From the NCBI GenBank assembly GCA_031292515.1, contig JARLGZ010000066.1:1-64000 (forward strand): a DNA stretch of 64,000 nt. The letters run 5' to 3'. Position 1 is the first letter of the stretch; every line of letters starts with the position of its first letter. Source of the DNA: Puia sp. (lineage in GTDB: Bacteria; Bacteroidota; Bacteroidia; Chitinophagales; Chitinophagaceae). The position numbers were made by a program, and so were the translations under genes. This document shows, piece by piece, positions 7,296 through 14,395 of this stretch. The notes under the pieces were generated by a model. The model did not search any database. It was given only the letters and a program-made list of their open reading frames with translations, and was not told the origin of the DNA.

Positions 7296-9332
7296 ATGTC
7301 AGTCACAACAAAAATTATCCTCGATCTGCGCGGGATGAACAAGGAAACAAAGAGCTATCCCGGGGCTATCCGGGTTACTTTTCTTCGGCAATCCAGAACC
7401 TACCGGGTGGGTGTCTCTCTAACAAAAAAAGAGTTCAAAAGCCTCTTTTCCCCGAAAGCCGTTCCGTACCTGAGTGAAAAGCTGCGCAAAACTAAGGAAA
7501 AATTGGAAAATGAAGAGCAGCGAGCGATAAATATTATTAATAAAATTAACAATTTCTCCTTCGACGCATTTTATCTCCAATTTAATGCCTTTCGTTTTGA
7601 CGCCAAGCCCAAAAGCAAACCCCAAACCAAACCCGGAATTGAAACCCCATTGACCGACCTGGCCGTGAACGTATGTAAGGAAAGTGGCGGCAGTACTGTC
7701 GACTATTTACGGACCTTCCACGGCAACCAATTCGGGAAGGAGCGGAAATGGCCCCGCAATAAAAGTGAAATTGACTTTGTCTCCATGGGCGAAGTGGCAT
7801 TTCATTACGGGGAGTACATCAAAGAACTGGAGGCGATGGGCTGCACTGGCACCCTTTCCAGTTATCTTTGCAGCCTTAACAGTTTGCTGGCATATAAACC
7901 GAAACTGCGGTTTGCAGATATGACGAAACTGGAACTATCGCTGTATGAAAAATGGATGGAAGAGGATGGTGCTACGGCAAGCACTATTAGCATGTATCTC
8001 CGGAATTTTCGGAAAATTTATCGGGATGCTATTCGCAAGCATGTGATACCCAAAGACAAATATCCGTTTGGTCTCGATGGTTATGTGATACCCTCTTCAC
8101 TCAATGTCAAAAAGGCGCGGTCCGTTGAGCAAATACAGTTATTGTACGACTTTCGTAGTGATAATCCTAAGCTGCAAATGGCAAGGGATTTCTGGATTCT
8201 TAGTTACCTGGGCAACGGTATGAACCCAAAGGACATCGCGTTGCTAAAAGGCAAGCGGATTCATGATGATTTTATTCGTTTCAAACGGGCCAAGACCATC
8301 CGGACGACCAAATCCAATCCCCAGGAGATTGCGGTATACCTGCTCGATGAGATCAAGGCCATCATCGGACGGCAAGGCAACCTACAGGCCGCTCCCAATG
8401 AATACGTCTTTCCAATTATCACCGATGAAATGGACGCATATGAACGGGATTATCAACTTGAACTCTTTTGCAAGCTGGTGAACGACCGGTTGGAGGGTGT
8501 CTGCGAAGACTTGAACATCGACCCGCCTGTAAAGTTTGAAGACGCCCGCCATTGCACCGCCACGCAACTGAAAAGGAGCGGCGCCGATATGGAATACATC
8601 CGGGAATTGATGGGGCATAAAAACCTGCGGACGACCATGAACTACCTGGGCAGCTTTTTGGACGAGACGCTAAAGGAACAAGCCAAGAAATTGATTCCGG
8701 GCAAAAAGGTTGAAGAAAAGGTTTCTGAGCCTGTCCGGGTGGAGGAACCACAAAAGGAAATCTTGCATGATAATGAAAAATGGAAAGCGGTGCAACAGGT
8801 CGGTGATTCGGTAGGTTCATACCTGATCGCGGCGGAGTTCAACCAAATCGCTGCTTTTGCAAGTTCTGACCTGGTGTGTTTTCATCCGGGCGAGTTGGAA
8901 GTATGGGTCCAATTGGGGGTTGAGTTGCTGCCCGATGCGATGCAGGAAGACGGCTATTTGCGGCTGATCCAAAGCCGGTTGCCAGCAGGTTGGCGTCGCC
9001 GTCTCAATACCCAGGGGGATTGGAAGACGAATATTTTCGACAATCATGGACGGCTTCGGGTACAAATAGAGTATAAACCGGGGGAAAGAATTACCACCCA
9101 GTTCAAAACGCGCTACATCATCTGTCCTGATCCGGCTTATAAAGTCAAGAAGACGGAAGTGAAGGCCGTTATTTGGGATAATGCAAACGGGAAGGCTTTT
9201 GTAGAAGGCGAAATAATCGACACTGGTGATTATGCAGATAGCTATATCGCAGGATGGAAGAAGTTGAAGACAGTTGTCCTTGATTGTCTGTTTCCGGATT
9301 GGCAATCACCGGTTTCTTACTGGTCAAAATAA
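7296..9332 (+). CDS. Tyrosine-type integrase with C-terminal extension
   Basis: Site-specific recombinase that would integrate or excise the element. An N-terminal arm-binding region precedes a core-binding SAM-like domain (about 150-260). The catalytic domain follows (about 270-470) with FKRAKTIRTTK, then ARHCTATQLKRSGAD, LMGHKNLRTTMNYL: the conserved RH, GH and nucleophilic Tyr are visible. Box I reads LGNGMNPKDIALLK, where the usual Arg is Asn, a variant I associate with some Bacteroidota integrases. After ~residue 490 comes a ~190-aa domain (DNHGRLRVQIEYKPGER, RYIICPDPAYK) that ordinary integrases (350-450 aa) lack. It stands beside tRNA-Val and is convergent with the caspase-like gene, leaving 4 bp between stops. 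Confidence 0.85.
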   Translation: MSVTTKIILDLRGMNKETKSYPGAIRVTFLRQSRTYRVGVSLTKKEFKSLFSPKAVPYLSEKLRKTKEKLENEEQRAINIINKINNFSFDAFYLQFNAFRFDAKPKSKPQTKPGIETPLTDLAVNVCKESGGSTVDYLRTFHGNQFGKERKWPRNKSEIDFVSMGEVAFHYGEYIKELEAMGCTGTLSSYLCSLNSLLAYKPKLRFADMTKLELSLYEKWMEEDGATASTISMYLRNFRKIYRDAIRKHVIPKDKYPFGLDGYVIPSSLNVKKARSVEQIQLLYDFRSDNPKLQMARDFWILSYLGNGMNPKDIALLKGKRIHDDFIRFKRAKTIRTTKSNPQEIAVYLLDEIKAIIGRQGNLQAAPNEYVFPIITDEMDAYERDYQLELFCKLVNDRLEGVCEDLNIDPPVKFEDARHCTATQLKRSGADMEYIRELMGHKNLRTTMNYLGSFLDETLKEQAKKLIPGKKVEEKVSEPVRVEEPQKEILHDNEKWKAVQQVGDSVGSYLIAAEFNQIAAFASSDLVCFHPGELEVWVQLGVELLPDAMQEDGYLRLIQSRLPAGWRRRLNTQGDWKTNIFDNHGRLRVQIEYKPGERITTQFKTRYIICPDPAYKVKKTEVKAVIWDNANGKAFVEGEIIDTGDYADSYIAGWKKLKTVVLDCLFPDWQSPVSYWSK

Positions 9333-9336
9333 TCGT

Positions 9337-10248
9337 CTATTTTCCACTGGAATTCAATCCCTCCGTCAAAAGCCAAGTACCTGCTAAGACAATCCCTATT
9401 GTCAACAAGACACGGACGGGATTGCTATTAGAATGCTGGATGGGCTCCAATGATCTGTGGCGGTAGCGCGGGGGAAATCTATCTTTGCCGTACAAAGGCC
9501 AGGGAGTATTCAGGGCAAATGGTACACACATATCCCCATCCTGAATCAAGATTTCGGGGTATTGGGGATAGTATGCTCTCTTTAGCTGATCTGCCACCTT
9601 ACGGAACAGTTCAGCCAAGCTGGCCGTTTTGTCCGAAGCGGTTGTCTGCCAGTTTAGCGCATTTTCCAACAGAGCGATTGTGAACTGCCCGCCTTTGTCT
9701 GAATCCCTAGCAGGTTCTCCATCTGCCGTTGAATGGAAGAGGGTGATACCGTTGGGTGAGTTTGCGATGTGCTGGTCGAAAATCCGTCGTGCCAGCCAAA
9801 ACTCTTCTTCTGAGAAAGGCACTTCTTCAATCGTTTCGGGAATGCCGCTTATCCGGTCGCGTGGGCGGGTGCGGCAACAATCACATATTATTTCCTGGCG
9901 TGGAACCTTCTTATTGATTAGTTCCAGGTCACATACGAACTCATCACCCGGAAGACACGGCCATCTGGTATCCGTGAGACCGCCAAACCCGTCGTGGGTA
10001 AATTCAGCCATTCCATGACCACAGAAATAGACACGCAGGAAGTCGGCGTCAACGCCCGCAATCATATTTAGTACCCGCTGCCGGCTGGGATCGATCAGTA
10101 GAGTAATTTCATCTTTATGCCAGCTCCCGCCTTTGGGTGTCTGAAAATACGAAGACAGACTCCTGACATCAGGCAGTACTCCCGGAAGCCTGTCACCGAA
10201 GGGGCCAGGGCTGGCTATGAGTATTGTTCTCCTTACGGGTTGTTGCAT
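9337..10248 (-). CDS. Membrane-anchored caspase-like (C14) protein
   Basis: Caspase-fold cysteine peptidase candidate, 303 aa. The catalytic His lies in VYFCGHGMAE (His78) and the catalytic Cys in ICDCCRTRPRD (Cys125 after Asp123), the family's GHG and D-x-C-R pattern. A single C-terminal hydrophobic helix (about 278-297, VLLTIGIVLAGTWLL) should anchor it in the inner membrane with the peptidase in the cytoplasm. It begins 24 bp after the HEPN-like gene on the same strand, so the two are probably one operon. Bacterial caspase-like proteases often act as abortive-infection effectors; that role is inferred from context. A ~79-bp remnant of a homologous 3' end lies at 14317..14395. Confidence 0.78.
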   Translation of the reverse strand: MQQPVRRTILIASPGPFGDRLPGVLPDVRSLSSYFQTPKGGSWHKDEITLLIDPSRQRVLNMIAGVDADFLRVYFCGHGMAEFTHDGFGGLTDTRWPCLPGDEFVCDLELINKKVPRQEIICDCCRTRPRDRISGIPETIEEVPFSEEEFWLARRIFDQHIANSPNGITLFHSTADGEPARDSDKGGQFTIALLENALNWQTTASDKTASLAELFRKVADQLKRAYYPQYPEILIQDGDMCVPFALNTPWPLYGKDRFPPRYRHRSLEPIQHSNSNPVRVLLTIGIVLAGTWLLTEGLNSSGK

Positions 10249-10272
10249 ATTAAAAATTATAATGGTATTCTG

Positions 10273-11115
10273 TCAGCAGCGTCGCATCCCGAGGAAGGAT
10301 AAGTCTGGTAGATCAAATATATATTTTAAAGCGTTTACCGCAAGATCCTTCGTTAGAGTAACAATATAAAGAAATGGATCTCCCTCTTTTGGCTGCAGTA
10401 TCAAAAGACCGTCTGTGCCGGTACTGAACTCAAAGGAATGCTGGAAGATCCCCTTTGCAATGCTTTGCAATTCATTGAGGACATCTTTAGTCATCCAACC
10501 TCCATGATGGACATTTATGGAACGAATGATGGACATCATTTCAAAAAACTGAGCCCAACTTGCCCTTTGGTCAATCCGAGTGGTTTCTTGCATAAAACGA
10601 CCAAAGTCAGGTGAATGATAGGCATGGAACCTAAGAAGGTGACGATTGTTTTTAGTTTCTAGATGCCCCAGGTTGATATCTTCTCGAAAAGCTTTTTTTA
10701 TCAACGCATCTCCCATTTTCGTCGCATTCTTACCTACTTCAGGAAGATTTTTCGGGAAGTGGGCTATAACGGCGGCCTGAAATAGCAACATTTCGATCGC
10801 TTGATAGGCTCTTACCAAACCAAAATTCATTACCAAATGGAAAAACTGTTTTCTGTACACTTCCATTTCATCCGTATTTAAAGAAAACTGGTCGGGTGCC
10901 TTCCATAGCCACATTTCCTCCTGGGGACTTACCGGAATATTATAGGCGGTAAAGATTGCTCCGAAGACCTGCCGATCGTCTTGCTTGGAAAGATACTGTT
11001 CTAAGGTATATTTAAGAAAAGGGCCCCAGAATTGAATCATCCATTCAACCGAAGCGATGGATTTCCGGAATTGTCTATAAATCCCCTCGATATGATTTTG
11101 CCGTGTTACTTCCAT
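10273..11115 (-). CDS. HEPN-like hypothetical protein, partner of caspase
   Basis: A 280-aa, mostly helical soluble protein with no signal peptide. Near the end of a helix it has IIRSINVHHGGW, where Arg198 and His203 make an R-x4-H motif of the kind found in HEPN ribonucleases. I cannot confirm the fold, so this is a suggestion. The gene is first in a two-gene minus-strand operon with the caspase-like gene and is divergent from the ATPase/HNH operon (258 bp between starts). A nuclease or sensor paired with a membrane protease would make a compact defence unit. Base composition is AT-rich like the surrounding island. Confidence 0.5.
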   Translation of the reverse strand: MEVTRQNHIEGIYRQFRKSIASVEWMIQFWGPFLKYTLEQYLSKQDDRQVFGAIFTAYNIPVSPQEEMWLWKAPDQFSLNTDEMEVYRKQFFHLVMNFGLVRAYQAIEMLLFQAAVIAHFPKNLPEVGKNATKMGDALIKKAFREDINLGHLETKNNRHLLRFHAYHSPDFGRFMQETTRIDQRASWAQFFEMMSIIRSINVHHGGWMTKDVLNELQSIAKGIFQHSFEFSTGTDGLLILQPKEGDPFLYIVTLTKDLAVNALKYIFDLPDLSFLGMRRC

Positions 11116-11373
11116 CGTAATAAATATAATATTTTGTCCATAAATAAAGCTGTGTTAGGTCTAACGGCTAACAGCCTTAAAAAATCCCTTATGGCCATCT
11201 ACCAAGACAGACGTACGGGAATTTGCAGACTTACACAATAGTAGAATAATTCGGGCAAACCAAGTTGGGTCTGCTCGTTCATTATTGCATGATATGACAC
11301 GTTTCCAAATTTTTCGTATCTATACAGTTATTTTAAGACCGGTCCTCTATACTAACCAAAAATTAACTGAACA

Positions 11374-13263
11374 ATGGAGATCCACTACCTCTGGATTTAT
11401 CAAAGCGGGCACCTCAAAAAAGCCGGTGTCAATCTATCCGCTCGCTTTGTCATCGATATGCTCAAAGACGAAGGAGATACCGAAAAATACACCCTCGTAA
11501 TCCAAAATAACCCGGACTATATCCCGAACTTCTTCGGTAAAAAGAATATCTGCAACATTACTGCAATAATCGGCAAGAATGGAGCTGGTAAAAGCAGCAT
11601 CTTGAATTATATACGGGAACATTTACCGGAAGGTCTCGAAGGGAGCATTGAAAATGATCTTTTCGTCTACTCTGTTGGTGAAAATGACAAGGAGGAATTT
11701 TATATCCTAAAGCCCGTTACTATTACGGTATCTGTCGACAATCGAACAGGTATCGACTTTAAACCTAAACAATATGGGGATGATATCGCCAGCTTGCAGC
11801 TTAATGGACATTTAGGTAAAGCAGAATATATCTATTACTCTTATTTGCTTCATTTCAATGAGGACCCCCAACCCTGGCATGGCCTTACCAACCTATCCAG
11901 TGCTTATCTTATGCTTGAAGAGCGAAGGAGTATTCTTGAGGAGAACAGGGGAAATATCGAAGAATTATTGCCCTTGCAACAAAATAGCGACCTGGATCGG
12001 TTTTATGTGTCGGAAGTACATAGGGCCATACAGTTCTTAAGTGGCGATGTTGTTCAACTGCCTTTTCCCAAGCCTGAAAACCTTCGTATTGAGCTCGATT
12101 TTTCTGACATCGCTTTTTTTAAAAGCCCAAGTGCCGACCCCAGTATCCTGCAGTTAATAAATGAATGCCAGGCTGGAATTGCAACCGGCAGCGACCTTGC
12201 CGGAAAATTTATGCAAAACCTTCGGCTAGCCATTCTTGTCAACTATCTCATAGACCAAAAGAAGTATAGCAGCGACAGTCCCTATACCCATTTTCCCCAA
12301 AGAAACGAAGGCGAATCTGTTCAAGACTATCTGGTTCGATATTTCCAAAGCATGGAGAATGTTTCTATACCAATTGGAAATAACAAGACAGCGAGGGTTT
12401 CGAAATTGGAGAGCCTCTTTCAGGATGTGCCCGCTATTGTTGATTTAATCCGCGACCTTATCTGGCAATCACAGGCCACCGTCATAGATGAGACTACATT
12501 GGGCTTTAACTTGAATAGCCAAACGGACGAGTTCTTTAAGCGGTTCAGTAAACTCTATCTTCGTATAAAAGGAATAAGTGCTTTTTTAAAATTCAAATGG
12601 CGTTCATTGAGCAGCGGCGAACAATCTTATCTCTCCTTGCTGTCTCGGTTTTACCATGCCGCCCGTCATCAACACAATCAACTGCCTTCGAACCTGGTGA
12701 TATTAATCGATGAAGGCGACATTGGTTTCCATCCGGAGTGGCAAAGGAAGTTTCTTAAGACCCTGCTCGATTTCCTGAGTAGTCTTTTTGAGAAGCATAC
12801 CCTTCAGATCATTTTCACAGCCAATACTCCCTTTCTCACCTCCGACCTCCCAAAATCCCATGTTCTTTTCATTGAAAAAGGAGACGGCGGCATATCCCTC
12901 TACCACAGTAAGAGTAACGACCGGGAAGACACTTTTGGTTCCAATATACATACGCTTTTTTCAAACTCCTTCTATATGGACGGGGTTCTCATGGGTGAGT
13001 TTGCCAAAGCAAAAATCAACGAGATCATTGGCTATTTGACAAGGCCGAAGAAGAAGAACGAAGTGCCTGACGAGAATTATCGTAAGATTATTGACCAGAT
13101 CGGCGAACTTGCCCTAAAGAAAAAATTACAAGATATGTGGATTGAAAGATTTGAAATTCACGATGAGATCAAAATGCTGGAAAGGAGGCTTGAGCATTTA
13201 AAAGAGCTTGAAAAGAAGAAGACGATAATCCGAAAAAAACAGAAAAAAACAAATAAGCCATGA
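11374..13263 (+). CDS. ABC-type AAA ATPase of a Septu-like pair
   Basis: A 629-aa ATPase of the OLD/PtuA/RecF-like class. Walker A is IIGKNGAGKSS (about 66-75), the ABC signature is SLSSGEQSYLS (411-421) and Walker B is LVILIDEGDIGFHPEW (441-456, Asp446/Glu447). The segment that usually reads THSPF near residue 482 is ANTPFLTSDLP, so the His is replaced. A basic coiled-coil tail ends the protein (LERRLEHLKELEKKK). Its stop overlaps the next gene's ATG by 4 bp, so the HNH protein is translationally coupled. Large ATPase plus small HNH nuclease is the layout of Septu (PtuA/PtuB) and related anti-phage systems; the exact subtype is unresolved. Confidence 0.8.
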   Translation: MEIHYLWIYQSGHLKKAGVNLSARFVIDMLKDEGDTEKYTLVIQNNPDYIPNFFGKKNICNITAIIGKNGAGKSSILNYIREHLPEGLEGSIENDLFVYSVGENDKEEFYILKPVTITVSVDNRTGIDFKPKQYGDDIASLQLNGHLGKAEYIYYSYLLHFNEDPQPWHGLTNLSSAYLMLEERRSILEENRGNIEELLPLQQNSDLDRFYVSEVHRAIQFLSGDVVQLPFPKPENLRIELDFSDIAFFKSPSADPSILQLINECQAGIATGSDLAGKFMQNLRLAILVNYLIDQKKYSSDSPYTHFPQRNEGESVQDYLVRYFQSMENVSIPIGNNKTARVSKLESLFQDVPAIVDLIRDLIWQSQATVIDETTLGFNLNSQTDEFFKRFSKLYLRIKGISAFLKFKWRSLSSGEQSYLSLLSRFYHAARHQHNQLPSNLVILIDEGDIGFHPEWQRKFLKTLLDFLSSLFEKHTLQIIFTANTPFLTSDLPKSHVLFIEKGDGGISLYHSKSNDREDTFGSNIHTLFSNSFYMDGVLMGEFAKAKINEIIGYLTRPKKKNEVPDENYRKIIDQIGELALKKKLQDMWIERFEIHDEIKMLERRLEHLKELEKKKTIIRKKQKKTNKP

Positions 13264-14300
13264 TAAAATGTCCCCATACGTTAAGCGACCTGGACAAAAT
13301 GGCCGTCGTTTATTATAATACGGTCTCTGCAAGACTCGACATTCAAGCGAAGCTGTTGGGATGCCCGTCTGTCGAGCTTCAACCCGTGATGCAATATTTA
13401 TCGAACAACCTTCAGGCAATCATGACGGAACGACCTGACAGGTTGGAACGACGCATTGTAGACATCCAGCGATTGCTGGAAGCCGCGAAAACCCGTCATT
13501 ATATAGCTAACCCTGGCATCGGTGTGAAAAAGGGAAAAAATCTAACACCCAAACAAATAGACACCAGATTAAAAAAATGGGCTCATGATGCTATCAGCGT
13601 AGCTTTTAACTACAATAAAGGTAATCAGTCATTTATAGAGATTGACGATCGACAAGTTGCCTATCAACATGCCTTAACCTTGAATATTAATACCTGCCCA
13701 TATTGCAACGAGAATTTTACCAATACAATATATAGGGGTAAAGTGAAAACCCGTCCGCAGTTTGATCATTTCATGGACAAAGGCCGACATCCCTACTTTG
13801 CCTTATCCTTCTTCAATCTTGTTCCCTGCTGCAGTTTTTTTAATTCCGGCGCATTAAAAGGTTCTAAACCCTTTCTTATAAGCACTCATCTCCATCCTTT
13901 TATAGACGATATAGACGGACTGTATAAATTCAGTACCGATATCAAATCGGTAGACTATCTTTTAGGTAAAAGAGGTTTCAATCTTACCTTGAAACCTTGT
14001 AAAGGGGCGTCAAATAAAAAAAGAGCAAAAAAAAATATCGGCGTATTTGGGATCGAGGAACGCTATCAATGCCATATTGAATTGGCTGGAGAGATCATTG
14101 CGAAAGCACATATTTACACAAAAGAGAGCTTGGAAGGGATATTTATGTCGTTTAATATTGGGGGGAAATCTATTTTTAGTAGTACCTCCGAAGTAAAGGA
14201 ACTTGTGATGGGTAATTATTTGCATCCGGACAAATTACATAAGCGGGTACTTTCCAAACTCACTAGGGATATCGCAGAAGAGGTTTGGTCGAGTTTGTGA
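13260..14300 (+). CDS. HNH nuclease-like protein (PtuB-like)
   Basis: A 346-aa protein whose HNH/zinc-finger region spans about 144-201: TCPYCNENF (Cys146, Cys149), RPQFDHFMDKGRHPYF (Asp169-His170) and FFNLVPCCSFFNSGALKG. This matches the C-x2-C, DHF, NL-x-P-x-C pattern of PtuB-type HNH proteins. The second knuckle normally reads C-x2-C-N; here the Cys before Asn195 is Phe (TTT instead of TGT), so one zinc ligand seems lost. It overlaps the ATPase stop by ATGA. Expected role: DNA or tRNA cleavage triggered by the ATPase; activity of this copy is uncertain. Confidence 0.75.
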   Translation: MIKCPHTLSDLDKMAVVYYNTVSARLDIQAKLLGCPSVELQPVMQYLSNNLQAIMTERPDRLERRIVDIQRLLEAAKTRHYIANPGIGVKKGKNLTPKQIDTRLKKWAHDAISVAFNYNKGNQSFIEIDDRQVAYQHALTLNINTCPYCNENFTNTIYRGKVKTRPQFDHFMDKGRHPYFALSFFNLVPCCSFFNSGALKGSKPFLISTHLHPFIDDIDGLYKFSTDIKSVDYLLGKRGFNLTLKPCKGASNKKRAKKNIGVFGIEERYQCHIELAGEIIAKAHIYTKESLEGIFMSFNIGGKSIFSSTSEVKELVMGNYLHPDKLHKRVLSKLTRDIAEEVWSSL

Positions 14301-14316
14301 ACTTCATTTGTCCTTT

Positions 14317-14395
14317 TACAATGGCCTGGGGTACTCATTGCAAATGGCACACGTATATCCCTATCCCTGATCAAGATTTCAGGACATTGTGGATA
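14317..14395 (-). pseudogene. Remnant of a caspase-like gene 3' region
   Basis: This 79-bp stretch aligns over its whole length with 9491..9570, inside the caspase-like gene and in the same orientation, with one 1-nt gap and roughly 80% identity by eye. Translated in the caspase frame it gives PQCPEILIRDRDIRVPFAMS against PQYPEILIQDGDMCVPFALN. The PIN-like gene ends inside it, using another frame for its last ~8 residues. It is the scar of a second caspase-like gene that once followed the PIN-like gene. Confidence 0.7.

Noticed and set aside
9629-10018. 129-aa plus-strand ORF
   Set aside because: Antisense of the caspase-like gene, which has catalytic motifs.
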